The notes under the pieces are model-generated. The model was not told where the DNA came from. It did not search any database and saw only the letters and a list, made by a program, of their open reading frames with translations. Position numbers and translations under genes: made by a program. Positions 23,501 through 40,924 of a DNA stretch of 64,000 nucleotides are shown piece after piece; position 1 is the stretch's first letter; every line of letters begins with the position of its first letter. This DNA is from Mesorhizobium sp. AR02. GTDB lineage: Bacteria; Pseudomonadota; Alphaproteobacteria; Rhizobiales; Rhizobiaceae. The stretch lies in the NCBI RefSeq assembly GCF_024746835.1, contig NZ_CP080531.1, positions 6,778,001-6,842,000 of the forward strand. Direction: 5' to 3'.

Positions 23501-23574
23501 TCGTTAGGCTTCGGCTTGCCCGAGGCAAGTGTTCTGCTAGAAACGCTCACCATCACCAAACAGACGGAGCGGCC

Positions 23575-24501
23575 GTGTCCCAGCCCATCAAGATAGGCAT
23601 CGTCGGCGTCGGCAAGATCGTCCGCGACCAGCACTTGCCGGCCCTGGCGAAAGACCAGAGCTATCGCCTCATCGCCGCCGCCAGCCGGCACGGCAAGGTC
23701 GACAACATTCCGAATTTCCCGAGCATCGAAGCAATGCTCGACGCAGTGCCCGAACTCGAGGCCGTGTCACTCTGCATGCCGCCCCAGTTCCGCTACGATG
23801 CGGCGCGCACGGCGCTGATCGCGAAAAAGCATGTCTTCCTGGAGAAGCCGCCCGGCGCCACCGTCAGCGAAGTCGAGGACCTGAAGAGGCTGGCGACGGC
23901 CAATGGCGTCTCGCTGTTTGCCAGCTGGCATTCGCGCTACGCGCCGGCGGTGGAGGCCGCGCGCGCTTTCCTGGCTTCAGCCAAGGTCAAGTCGGCCGCC
24001 ATCAACTGGAAAGAAGATGTGCGCCGCTGGCACCCTAACCAGGACTGGATCTGGGCGCCCGGCGGTTTTGGCGTCTTCGATCCCGGCATCAATGCGCTGT
24101 CGATCGCAACCCACATCCTGCCGGCGATGTTCATCACCTCGGCCGTGCTCGACTTTCCCGAAAACCGCGCCGCCCCGGTCGCGGCGCAAGTCACCTTTCG
24201 CACCTCGAACGGATTGCCGGTGACAATGGACCTCGACTGGCTCCAGACCGGCCCGCAGAGCTGGGACATCCTGGCCGACACCGACCAGGGCAAGATGGTG
24301 CTCTCGGGCGGTGGCTCGAAGCTCGCCATTGACGGTAAGGTGGTTCACGACGAGCCGGAAGCAGAATATCCCCAGCTCTACCGCCGCTTCGCCGAGATCG
24401 TGCGCGCCGGCGTGTCCGACGTCGATCTGGCTCCGCTCCAGCATGTCGCCGATGCCTTCATGCTCGGCAAGCGCAACGTGGTCGAGGCGTTTTTCGATTG
24501 A
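23575..24501 (+). CDS. Gfo/Idh/MocA dehydrogenase, probably D-galactose / L-arabinose 1-dehydrogenase
   Basis: NAD(P)-dependent oxidation of an aldose to its lactone is likely. I start at the GTG at 23575 (preceded by CGGAG), giving 308 aa; the open frame extends 60 codons upstream into the previous gene. The Rossmann motif is GIVGVGKI (about 8-15), the family EKPP motif is near residue 95, and the stretches ASWHSRYAPAVEAAR, WKEDVRRWHPNQDWIW and GGFGVFDPGINALSI closely resemble the galactose dehydrogenase of Pseudomonas and arabinose dehydrogenase of Azospirillum as I remember them. Other genes of a sugar pathway are not adjacent. Confidence 0.85.
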   Translation: MSQPIKIGIVGVGKIVRDQHLPALAKDQSYRLIAAASRHGKVDNIPNFPSIEAMLDAVPELEAVSLCMPPQFRYDAARTALIAKKHVFLEKPPGATVSEVEDLKRLATANGVSLFASWHSRYAPAVEAARAFLASAKVKSAAINWKEDVRRWHPNQDWIWAPGGFGVFDPGINALSIATHILPAMFITSAVLDFPENRAAPVAAQVTFRTSNGLPVTMDLDWLQTGPQSWDILADTDQGKMVLSGGGSKLAIDGKVVHDEPEAEYPQLYRRFAEIVRAGVSDVDLAPLQHVADAFMLGKRNVVEAFFD

Positions 24502-24558
24502 TTTGTGCACGCGATGGGATCGCGGACCTGGCTTGAATGCACGCTCGTGCCAAGTCGA

Positions 24559-24710
24559 CCCCCACTCCGTCTCGGCTACGCCGAGCCACCTCTCCCCCGA
24601 TCGACGGGGTAGAGGAAGGGCGCGAGCCTATTGCCGCCACCGCTCGTGCAACGCGGCTTCCTTTCCCTCCGGAGGAAAGGTGGCGCTGCGAAGCAGCGAC
24701 GGATTGGGGG
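24559..24710. repeat. Intergenic inverted-repeat element (about 150 bp)
   Basis: CCCCCACTCCGTC at 24559-24571 matches the reverse complement of GACGGATTGGGGG at 24698-24710 with one mismatch. The interior contains further short palindromes (CTCGG-CTACG-CCGAG; CCTCCGGAGG). It fills the gap between two convergent genes and looks like a rhizobial intergenic mosaic-type repeat; I see no coding capacity. Confidence 0.65.
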
Positions 24711-24799
24711 AAGCCGGTCATCAAACGAACAGCCGATGACAAGTGAGCACGACCGAGTTGGTCTGATATCAGCGTCATTCAGACAATCACGGTGTGATA

Positions 24800-25465
24800 T
24801 CACTCGACGATCGCAATGGCAAAGCCGTCATAGCCCTTGGCGCCGACGGTCTGGATGGCGGTGCCATCCAGGCGCGTGTCGCCGCCGATGAACGAGAACG
24901 CTGCCCGAGCGCCCACGACATTGGCGTCATGGCCATCCCCGTCGAGCACTGCGCCGTCGCGGATGACATTATCGCAGATGATCACTGTCCCCGGCCTCGA
25001 AAGCCGCATCGCCCAGGACAGATAGTGCGGGTTGTTCGGCTTGTCGGCGTCGATGAAGATGAGATCGAACGGCCCGGCATTTTCAGAGCTTAGCGCGGCA
25101 AGCGACTGGAGGGCCGGCCCGACCCGCAGGTCCACGCGTTCCGACACGCCTGCCCGGTCGAAATTCGACTGCGCGACGCTGGCGTGATGCGGATCGAGTT
25201 CAAGCGTCACGATCCTGCCGTCGGCAGGCAAGGCGCGCGCCATCCAGATCGTCGAATAGCCCCCCAGCGTGCCGACTTCGAGGATCCTCTTCGCACTCTG
25301 AATGCGCGCAAGAAGCGAAAGCAGCTTGCCCTGCGCCGGCGAGACGTCGATCGGCGGCAAACCTTGATCACGGTTGGCGGCCAGAACAGCGTCGAGGGCG
25401 GGATCTGCCTCGAACAGCGCGTCAACGATGTAGCCGTCGACAGCCGCCCAGGTCTTCTTGCTCAT
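24800..25465 (-). CDS. SAM-dependent O-methyltransferase (family 3, COG4122 type)
   Basis: 221 aa, cytoplasmic. The start at 25465 (MSKKTWAAVD) has GGAAG 7 bases upstream. The SAM-binding motif I is EVGTLGGYSTIWMA (about 62-75), followed by LELDPHH and the metal/catalytic FIDADKPNNPHY and DNVIRDG motifs typical of catechol-O-methyltransferase-like enzymes. The substrate cannot be predicted. Convergent with the sugar dehydrogenase. Confidence 0.9.
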   Translation of the reverse strand: MSKKTWAAVDGYIVDALFEADPALDAVLAANRDQGLPPIDVSPAQGKLLSLLARIQSAKRILEVGTLGGYSTIWMARALPADGRIVTLELDPHHASVAQSNFDRAGVSERVDLRVGPALQSLAALSSENAGPFDLIFIDADKPNNPHYLSWAMRLSRPGTVIICDNVIRDGAVLDGDGHDANVVGARAAFSFIGGDTRLDGTAIQTVGAKGYDGFAIAIVE

Positions 25466-25607
25466 CGTTTCTTCCAATCCATCAAGAGCCGAATCACGAA
25501 ACGGGGCCGCTTAAGGGTTGCGGCAAGGAAACACGTGATGTTGTCGGGTGTCCGAATTCAAGTTCGTTCAGAATGTTCGTACCAACCGCGACAGGTCGTC
25601 GTAAATG

Positions 25608-25636
25608 AAAAAGCCGCCGGGTTGCCCCGACGGCCC
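25608..25636 (-). terminator. Rho-independent terminator after the 131-aa secreted-protein gene
   Basis: Minus-strand stem GCCGTCGGGG / CCCGGCGGC (one mismatch, four-base loop) followed by TTTTT, 52 bases past the stop at 25688. Its stem is almost the same as that of the rpoC terminator at 26986-27017. Confidence 0.8.
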
Positions 25637-25687
25637 CCATCATCGAAGCGCTGTCGATCGCGATCCAAGTCCGGCGGAGTGCTTGGA

Positions 25688-26083
25688 TCAATCCGTGGTG
25701 CGGCAGCCAGCGCGCTTGACCATATCGGCAACGATCAGCGGTGTCGCCGGCGTCTGCGACCAGCTATCCTGACGGGGTGCGCCGGCTTCGAGGGCGGCGC
25801 GTACGGCCCCAGTATCCAGGCTGAAAGACTTCTTGCACGAACGGGCGCCATTGCCGATCGTGTCGACGATGACGCCGGCGGTTTCACCGACTCCGGCGAC
25901 ATAGGCGACAAGCGTTTGCCTGGCGATCGGGCTGGAATCAGCCTTTTCGATCATCTCCATCACCTGCGCCACCGATATCCGGCCAGTCGCCGTCGATGGC
26001 AGAGCGTGGGCTGCAAAAGGCGTCGCGAGCGCGGCCGTGAACCCGATGGCGGCAAGGGTAATCTCGCGGTTGAAGGAAAGCAT
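25688..26083 (-). CDS. Secreted protein of unknown function
   Basis: 131 aa. The start at 26083 follows AGGAG. The first 25 residues form a signal peptide (EITLAAIGFTAALATPFAAHA, cleaved after AHA). The mature part is helical, with two cysteines (RSCKK near 85 and the C-terminal AGCR) that may form a disulphide, and a pattern AYVAGVGETAGVIVD reminiscent of Rap1a/Tai-type small periplasmic proteins; that resemblance is weak. It lies divergent from the DUF2975 gene. Confidence 0.75.
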   Translation of the reverse strand: MLSFNREITLAAIGFTAALATPFAAHALPSTATGRISVAQVMEMIEKADSSPIARQTLVAYVAGVGETAGVIVDTIGNGARSCKKSFSLDTGAVRAALEAGAPRQDSWSQTPATPLIVADMVKRAGCRTTD

Positions 26084-26180
26084 TGGTAGCTCCTGTTGCG
26101 TTGGACGTTGACAGGGATCATCCTTATGCATAAATTAATTATTGTAAAACGATAATTTCTTATCACATAGCGAGACAATT

Positions 26181-26759
26181 ATGATTGAACCTGCCATCAC
26201 GGCGCCGGATCCGAACCTTGCACGTCAGACAAGGCTGAGGCGCATTCGCCTTTGCAGCCTGGTGCTGGCCAGATGCTTTGTCGCGCTGGCGGTAGTGCTG
26301 ACCATTGCCGTGTTGAGCTACTGGCTTGCCGCCCCCACCGCTTCGATCGCGATGGATGCCAATATCCCTCAGGAATGGCTGAACGGCATTGGCCTCGGTC
26401 GAAGACTGGCCGGGTTCGCGATCTCGTTCGCGCCGCTCGCCTGTCTCGTTTTCGCACTGATGGCAGCCCGACGCGCCTTCCAAGCCTTTGCGACCGGGGA
26501 CTTCTTCGGTCAGAACGCCATCAGGAATTTGCGGTATTTTGGCTTCGGGCTGTTGGCATCCGCTGTGCTGAAGCCAGTTTCGGGGGCCGCGTTGTCCGTT
26601 CTCTTGAGTTTGGACGCGCCTGCCGGCCAGCACCGGCTGACACTCGGTCTCGACAGCGACACGCTGCTGACCTTGCTGACCGCAGGCATCATTGCCGTGA
26701 TCACCTGGGTCATATCAGAGGCATCCGCGCTCGCCGACGAAAATGCGCAGTTCATATGA
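26181..26759 (+). CDS. DUF2975 membrane protein
   Basis: 192 aa with four hydrophobic segments (about 25-52, 75-95, 115-140, 162-182) and the short motif FATGDFFGQNAIRNLRYFG between the second and third, typical of DUF2975. The HTH gene follows 10 bp downstream. This membrane-protein/HTH pairing recurs for this family and suggests a regulator with its membrane partner; function unknown. Confidence 0.85.
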   Translation: MIEPAITAPDPNLARQTRLRRIRLCSLVLARCFVALAVVLTIAVLSYWLAAPTASIAMDANIPQEWLNGIGLGRRLAGFAISFAPLACLVFALMAARRAFQAFATGDFFGQNAIRNLRYFGFGLLASAVLKPVSGAALSVLLSLDAPAGQHRLTLGLDSDTLLTLLTAGIIAVITWVISEASALADENAQFI

Positions 26760-26769
26760 GGATCAGCTT

Positions 26770-26982
26770 ATGCCCATAAGGGTCAGGCTCAATGTCGTCC
26801 TCGCCGAACGAAACGTGAAGTCGAAGGACCTGGCCGAACATGTCGGCATCACCGAAGCCAACCTTTCCCTTCTGAAACAGGGAAAGGTCAAAGGCATCCG
26901 GTTCGACACGCTGGAGCGCATCTGCGAGTACCTCGACTGCGAGCCGGGGGATTTGCTTCGCTTCGAGAAGCCGTCTGAATAG
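26770..26982 (+). CDS. Small XRE/Cro-type HTH regulator (YozG-like)
   Basis: 70-aa DNA-binding protein consisting only of a helix-turn-helix domain (SKDLAEHVGITEANLSLLKQ at about 17-36, and RFDTLERICEYLDCEPGDLL at 44-63). Start at 26770 with GAGGA 7 bases upstream, overlapping nothing. Encoded just after the DUF2975 protein and likely to control that pair. Confidence 0.9.
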   Translation: MPIRVRLNVVLAERNVKSKDLAEHVGITEANLSLLKQGKVKGIRFDTLERICEYLDCEPGDLLRFEKPSE

Positions 26983-26985
26983 AAC

Positions 26986-27017
26986 AACAAAAAGGCCGCC
27001 GGGTTGCCCCGACGGCC
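26986..27017 (-). terminator. Rho-independent terminator of the rpoBC operon
   Basis: On the minus strand GGCCGTCGGGG / CCCGGCGGCC (single mismatch) is followed by TTTTTGTTGTT, about 87 bases past the rpoC stop. Confidence 0.85.
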
Positions 27018-27103
27018 CTGTTGCCTGAGATTTCTTACTTTTTCTGGCGCAATTCCGGACGGAAAACCGCTTTGCACTTTTCCTGGAATTGCTCCCGCCG
27101 CGC

Positions 27104-31300
<4,197 letters not shown>

Positions 31301-31428
31301 GCCGTTCTCCTTTTCGGGGTCCTCGAAAACCCCTTGCATCTAACGCGGACCAAACGCCCGCCGTCTTTGTCGGCCACTGGCCGTCGAATTCGTTTGGCGC
31401 GCCGCAACTTGTGCGGCGCGCCGTAGCC

Positions 31429-35565
<4,137 letters not shown>

Positions 35566-35772
35566 CGTCGCTCCTTAGCTCAAAACTCGGGACGGGCCTC
35601 GCCGCGGCCCGCCTTGCATACCGAGCCGCCTGGGCGGCGGCTCTCTGTCTGTTCTCCGTCCGCCCCAACCAATTGCTTGGCGGCAGCCGGCTAAAACGGG
35701 AGAAAACCCGTTTCCTGAAGGCCGGTTGCGGCCCTCAGGAAAGAGGTTCTCGTACATCTCGCGCTACGCGTC

Positions 35773-35792
35773 CTCCCTTCGGGCGAAGGGAG
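35773..35792 (-). promoter_or_regulatory. Hairpin in the rplL-rpoB spacer (possible attenuator or processing site)
   Basis: CTCCCTTC and GAAGGGAG form a perfect eight-base stem with a four-base loop, 36 bases after the rplL stop; a GC-rich stem just before it (35795-35822) adds to the structure. No U-run follows. In E. coli the same spacer holds an attenuator and an RNase III site; equivalence here is inference. Confidence 0.5.
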
Positions 35793-35828
35793 TGGCGGAC
35801 GGCGCGAGGCCGCCCGCCGCTTTTACGC

Positions 35829-36206
35829 TTACTTCAGGTCGACCTTGGCGCCGGCTGCTTCCAGCTGGGCCTTGAACTTGTCAGCGTCGGCCTTGGAAAC
35901 GCCTTCCTTGACCGGCTTCGGAGCCGCTTCGACCAGATCCTTGGCTTCCTTGAGGCCAAGACCGGTGATGGCGCGGACTTCCTTGATGACGTTGATCTTC
36001 TGAGCGCCAGCTTCGGTGAGGACGACGTCGAATTCCGTCTTTTCCTCGGCCGGAGCAGCGGCAGCAGCAGCGCCGCCAGCAGCGGCAACCGCCACCGGAG
36101 CAGCAGCCGAAACGCCCCACTTTTCTTCCAGAAGCTTCGACAGCTCGGCCGCCTCGAGGACGGTCAGCTTCGAAAGGTCGTCTACGATCTTTGCGAGATC
36201 AGCCAT
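35829..36206 (-). CDS. rplL: 50S ribosomal protein L7/L12
   Basis: Stalk protein that recruits GTPase factors. The 125-aa product has the dimerisation N-domain (residues 1-35), an Ala-rich flexible hinge (about 36-55) and the factor-binding C-domain with [13 protein letters not shown] and [19 protein letters not shown]. Normal length. Confidence 0.98.
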   Translation of the reverse strand: MADLAKIVDDLSKLTVLEAAELSKLLEEKWGVSAAAPVAVAAAGGAAAAAAPAEEKTEFDVVLTEAGAQKINVIKEVRAITGLGLKEAKDLVEAAPKPVKEGVSKADADKFKAQLEAAGAKVDLK

Positions 36207-36260
36207 TGTTGTATTCCTTCATAAGGTTCGAACGTGTGTTTGTGATAGCGAGGAACGGCC

Positions 36261-36779
36261 TCATGCCGCCTCGTCCTTCCGGGCGTAAGCGCCGATGACG
36301 CGCGCGACCGAGGCCGCTGGCGCATTGACGATCTGGGCGATCCGGGTTGCCGGCGTGGCGATCATGCCAACCAGCCTGGCGCGCAGCTCATCGAGCGACG
36401 GAAGTGTGGCGAGTGCCTTCACACCGTCGGCGTTGAGCGAGGTGGTGCCCATTGCGCCACCGAGAATGACAAGCTTGTCATTTCCCTTGGCGAAATCGGA
36501 CGCGACCTTCGGCGCCGCAATCGGATCCTCCGAATAAGCGATCAGCGTCTGTCCCTTGAACAGGTCGATGATCGATGCGGAGTCCGTGCCCTGAAGAGCG
36601 ATTTTGGCGAGACGGTTCTTCGCGACTTTAACGGTGCCACCGGCGGCGCGCATTTTCGACCGAAGGTCATTCATTTGCGCGACGGTGATACCGGCATAGT
36701 GGGCCACGACGACTGAACCTGCGCCCGAAAACGCATCATTCAGGCCCGTGACGAGTTCGCGTTTTTCCGCTCTGTCCAC
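36261..36779 (-). CDS. rplJ: 50S ribosomal protein L10
   Basis: Stalk base that binds L7/L12 dimers. The 172-aa product begins with GTG ([10 protein letters not shown]), preceded by GGAG. It has the rRNA-binding N-domain ([14 protein letters not shown], about 50-63) and a long C-terminal helix for L12. Preceded by a 396-bp leader. Confidence 0.97.
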   Translation of the reverse strand: MDRAEKRELVTGLNDAFSGAGSVVVAHYAGITVAQMNDLRSKMRAAGGTVKVAKNRLAKIALQGTDSASIIDLFKGQTLIAYSEDPIAAPKVASDFAKGNDKLVILGGAMGTTSLNADGVKALATLPSLDELRARLVGMIATPATRIAQIVNAPAASVARVIGAYARKDEAA

Positions 36780-37175
36780 TGCCTATCTCCAGTTGACCCC
36801 AATCCTGTTCAACGGGAACATTCCCATTGACGAGGACAGGCGTCGGGTTGCCTTTTGCCGGCCGGGCCATCCAGTAACGGATCTCCCGAACGACGCTCGA
36901 GGATCCTGCCCCCTTTCGCCACACCGCCGGCCAAGCCGACGATGCGCAGACAAAAGGCAAACACGGTTCGAACCTTCCATTGGAGCTTGTCGCTCCGTTG
37001 TCCGGTTTTCACCCGTCTCATGCAGGCCCAATTGAATTAAGGCTTCTGGGCCGCCTGCAATCTCGGACAGGATGTCCGGAAGCCTCTCGGCTTCCGGTAC
37101 CGGGCCCCCAACAAGTCGGAGGCCCGGAATTCACTTGCGGATCAGCCGCTTAGCGGCCGATCCAATATGTTCGTA
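36780..37175 (-). promoter_or_regulatory. Structured rplA-rplJ spacer, likely L10 leader region
   Basis: 396 bp without a gene. It contains several stable hairpins: GGATC-A-GCCGC/GCGGC-C-GATCC at 37139-37163 just after rplA, CCGGGCC/GGCCCGG at 37100-37127, a perfect nine-base stem CCGGAAGCC/GGCTTCCGG at 37076-37097, and GCAGG...CCTGC at 37022-37058. In other bacteria an L10 leader RNA upstream of rplJ binds L10-L12 for feedback control; the position fits, but I could not confirm the consensus. A promoter for rplJL-rpoBC may also be here. Confidence 0.5.
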
Positions 37176-37874
<699 letters not shown>

Positions 37875-37878
37875 GATC

Positions 37879-38307
37879 TTAGCCCACCACTTCCAGACCC
37901 ATCGAGCGGGCGGAGCCCTCGACCATGCGCATGGCCGCCTCGACGTCGTTTGCGTTCAGATCCTTCATCTTGGCAGTCGCGATTTCGCGAACCTTGTCGC
38001 GCGAAACGGTGCCAGCCTTGACCTTGCCCGGCTCCTTCGAGCCCGACTTCAGGTTCGCTGCCTTCTTCAGGAAATAGCTCACCGGCGGCGTCTTCATGAC
38101 GAAGGTGAACGACTTGTCCTGGTAGTAGGTGATGACGACCGGAACCGGCGATCCCTTTTCCATTTCCTGGGTCTGCGCGTTGAACGCCTTGCAGAACTCC
38201 ATGATGTTGATGCCACGCTGACCAAGCGCCGGGCCGATCGGGGGCGACGGCGTAGCCGAACCCGCGGAGACCTGAAGCTTGAGCTGGCCTGCAATTTTCT
38301 TAGCCAT
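37879..38307 (-). CDS. rplK: 50S ribosomal protein L11
   Basis: GTPase-centre protein needed for stringent-response sensing. The 142-aa product has the linker [19 protein letters not shown] (about 21-39) and the C-terminal rRNA-binding domain with [14 protein letters not shown]. Normal length. Confidence 0.98.
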   Translation of the reverse strand: MAKKIAGQLKLQVSAGSATPSPPIGPALGQRGINIMEFCKAFNAQTQEMEKGSPVPVVITYYQDKSFTFVMKTPPVSYFLKKAANLKSGSKEPGKVKAGTVSRDKVREIATAKMKDLNANDVEAAMRMVEGSARSMGLEVVG

Positions 38308-38492
38308 CTCTTTTTCTGCCTTTGTCTATGCCGGCCCCACTATCTGGGAAATCCGGCGGTTGCAGTCTGGTGGTGCGGTTCACGTGGCCGGCTAAAGCCG
38401 CGTTCGCCTCCCACCGTTCTCAGCCGCGCGTTTCCGCGCCGCCTCCCTGATCGCCGAACCGGCGTCGCCGGTCCAACATCGGGGATTTCGGA

Positions 38493-39020
38493 TCAGCCCT
38501 TTTCGACCTGTCCGAATTCCAGATCGACAGGCACGGCGCGCCCGAAGATCGAAACTTCCACCTTGAGCCGCGCCCGCTCCTCGTCCACTTCCTGAACGAA
38601 GCCGTTGAACGACGCGAAGGGACCATCGGAGACGCGGATCGCCTCGCCGATCTCGAAAGTGACCGAAGGCTTCGGCCGCTCGACGCCTTCCTGCACCTGG
38701 TTCAGGATGCGCTGCGCTTCCGCCTCGGTGATCGGCACCGGCTTGGAGTCGCCGAGAAAGCCGGTGACCTTCGGCGTGTTCTTCACCAGCGAGAACACGG
38801 CGTCGGTCAGGTTGGCCTTCAGGAGCACGTAGCCCGGGAAGAACTTGCGCTCGGCATCGACCTTGCGGCCACGGCGAACCTCGACGACCTTCTCGGTCGG
38901 CACCACGATCTGCTCGATATCGGCGGACAGGCCCTTCTGCTTGGCCTTGTTCTCGATGTCCTCGGCGACCTTCTTTTCAAAGTTCGAATAAGCGTGGACG
39001 ATGTACCAGCGCGCAGCCAT
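38493..39020 (-). CDS. nusG: Transcription termination/antitermination factor NusG
   Basis: Links RNA polymerase to S10 or Rho. The 175-aa product starts MAARWYIVHAYSNFEKKV, has the NGN domain (RKFFPGYVLLKANL near 63-76) and a C-terminal KOW domain (GEAIRVSDGPFASFNG near 123-138). 29 bp after secE; a 185-bp spacer follows before rplK. Confidence 0.98.
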   Translation of the reverse strand: MAARWYIVHAYSNFEKKVAEDIENKAKQKGLSADIEQIVVPTEKVVEVRRGRKVDAERKFFPGYVLLKANLTDAVFSLVKNTPKVTGFLGDSKPVPITEAEAQRILNQVQEGVERPKPSVTFEIGEAIRVSDGPFASFNGFVQEVDEERARLKVEVSIFGRAVPVDLEFGQVEKG

Positions 39021-39049
39021 TTTTTTAGACTTCTCCGTAGTCGCCGGAC

Positions 39050-39253
39050 TTAGCGTCCAATGCCCAGAATCTGTTCGATCGCGAAGCCCATCAACTGATC
39101 GGCACTAAAGAAAAAGATCATCGCAATCACAGCGAAGGCCAGAACCATCACCGTCGAGATCATCGTTTCGCGGCGCGACGGCCAAGTCACCTTGGCGGTC
39201 TCCGAGCGAACCTGCTGGAGAAAGACGAAAGGATTTGTGGTTTTCGAAGCCAT
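39050..39253 (-). CDS. secE: Preprotein translocase subunit SecE
   Basis: Essential single-span partner of SecY. The start at 39253 (MASKTTNPFVF) gives the 67-aa short SecE usual in alphaproteobacteria: an amphipathic helix with VRSETAKVTWPSRRET (about 16-31), then one membrane segment. Upstream in-frame codons to 39331 would add 26 poorly conserved residues. Confidence 0.95.
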   Translation of the reverse strand: MASKTTNPFVFLQQVRSETAKVTWPSRRETMISTVMVLAFAVIAMIFFFSADQLMGFAIEQILGIGR

Positions 39254-39613
39254 ATGCCGCTCTGTCTTCAAGACCCGTTGGCCGGGTCTCCTGGATGATC
39301 CCGCTGGCCGGGACGTGCCGCCTGAGCCCAATCTCGCGCCGAATCAGCGCAATCATTTCGCCCATGCAAATCAGACGCGTAAAGCCGGCTTCCCAGCTCC
39401 ACGCGTCGCGTGTCTGTTCTGTCTACATAAAACCGATTCTTGATCCACGCAAGTGGCAAGTGTCCGCTTTATGACCAAACACCGCCTCGGAACCATCCAG
39501 TCGTTCCGTCCCGGCTATGGCGCCCTTATGCCCCAATCGGCCTAATATGGCAAGCGTGTCGCCGTTTTTCAAAGGCGGCCCACAAAAAATCGTTTCTGGT
39601 GGCCATTCGGAAA
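39254..39613. other. Spacer between tRNA-Trp and secE
   Basis: 360 bp. I see no gene. On the minus strand TTGCGT and TATGTA near 39425-39455 are 17 bases apart and could be a weak secE promoter, but the -10 is poor. No convincing terminator follows the tRNA. Confidence 0.4.
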
Positions 39614-39689
<76 letters not shown>

Positions 39690-39771
39690 ATCGTGCGCGC
39701 CTCGGCGCAGCAGGGGTTTCCTAAAAGCTTCCGCGCTCTCTGTAAAGAGTGGTTTGCATGCAAACGCGCCT

Positions 39772-40323
39772 TCATCCCCTTTGCCAGAAATCGGGATAGG
39801 TGACGACCAGCCCATCGCCGTCGATCTCCAGTTCGCGCTTGAAGCCACTGGCGCGCGATTCATAGAGATACCGTCTGCCCTCCTCGAGGCATGTGTAGCG
39901 CTGCGGGTTGCCCACGACCGTGAGCGCCGGGAATTCGATAAAGGCGGTGATGATCTCGGCACTCTGCCCGGCGGAAAGCCGCAGGCGCCGGATCGGCAGC
40001 GTGTTGGTGAACGGCGTGACGGTGAGATCAGGGTCGAGCACACCATCGAGTTCAGGTACGGGAAAGCCGTCCCGAAGCCAGCGGCCACCGCCATCGGAGG
40101 CAAGAACCAGCGTCCGGCCAGAGCCGATCATGTCGACCGTGACACTCCTGGCGCGCCAATTCGCGTCGCATTCTATGCGATAGCGGACGGAAAAAGGGGG
40201 TTGGCCGGAGCAAATAACGACGGAGTCGGCCAGGACTTCCCCTGCCCGCTCGCGCAGTTCGAGATGCTCGATGCCGGGGCCGTCCCACTCGCGCCAGCGC
40301 ACGATCTTCAAATCTTCCGACAT
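39772..40323 (-). CDS. Putative glycolipid-binding domain protein
   Basis: 183 aa, no signal peptide or membrane segment, all-beta by appearance. The N-terminal IVRWREWDGPGIEHLEL, the central YRIECDANWRARSV and DGFPVPELDGVLDPDLTVTPF match the putative glycolipid-binding family (PF06475) as I know it. Role unknown. It follows the haemoglobin gene by 27 bp on the same strand. Confidence 0.8.
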   Translation of the reverse strand: MSEDLKIVRWREWDGPGIEHLELRERAGEVLADSVVICSGQPPFSVRYRIECDANWRARSVTVDMIGSGRTLVLASDGGGRWLRDGFPVPELDGVLDPDLTVTPFTNTLPIRRLRLSAGQSAEIITAFIEFPALTVVGNPQRYTCLEEGRRYLYESRASGFKRELEIDGDGLVVTYPDFWQRG

Positions 40324-40350
40324 AGTCCTGCGCTCCGAGGCGGCTGGAAG

Positions 40351-40833
40351 CTACTTTGTTTCCGGCGGCGTATACGGCCCGCCGGGCACGCCCCAGCCCC
40401 AGGCCGGCATCGGTTCGGTCTCGGGATCGCAGGTCTCGCCGAGATTGGAGTTCATCTTGGCCAATCGCGATCCCCATTCGATATAGCCCATGAAGGCCGA
40501 GCGGAATTCAGGATCGTCGGGCAGACCGACGGCATCGGCGGCATCGGCGAGCAGATTGATCCAGCGGCGGCGCTGCTCTTCCGTCAAATGCTTGCCCAGA
40601 TGATGCATGACCATCTCGCGGTGGCCGCCAAATTTCTCGCTGTAGGTTTTTGGTCCACCAAAGACCTCGCCGATGAAGGCGGCGACATGGGCGGGGTGGT
40701 TCGGCGACATGGTCTTGAACACCGGCCCGACGACCGGGTCCTTTGCCACCTTGTCATAGAAGGTCTGTGTCAGCCGGTTCAGCGCGTCGCTGCCGCCGGC
40801 CCATTCATAGAGTGTCGGAACATCCTTGCGCAT
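40351..40833 (-). CDS. Group II truncated haemoglobin
   Basis: Small haem protein that binds O2 or NO. 160 aa from the ATG at 40833 (a GTG three codons upstream is possible). Globin landmarks: TFYDKVAKDP with Tyr B10 (about 25), VFGGPKTYSEKFGGH (about 57-71), the proximal-histidine region MVMHHLGKHLT and Trp G8 (RRRWINLL). The C-terminal 25 residues (Pro/Gly-rich, WGWGVPGGPYTPPE) form a short tail beyond the globin fold. Confidence 0.9.
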   Translation of the reverse strand: MRKDVPTLYEWAGGSDALNRLTQTFYDKVAKDPVVGPVFKTMSPNHPAHVAAFIGEVFGGPKTYSEKFGGHREMVMHHLGKHLTEEQRRRWINLLADAADAVGLPDDPEFRSAFMGYIEWGSRLAKMNSNLGETCDPETEPMPAWGWGVPGGPYTPPETK

Positions 40834-40924
40834 GGCGGTCACCTGTCCTCGATCGCCGCAGACGGTAGCGGAAAGACCCGACCGGCCTCAACCTGCCTCG
40901 ATGGCCAGTTCAACAGATGCCTTG

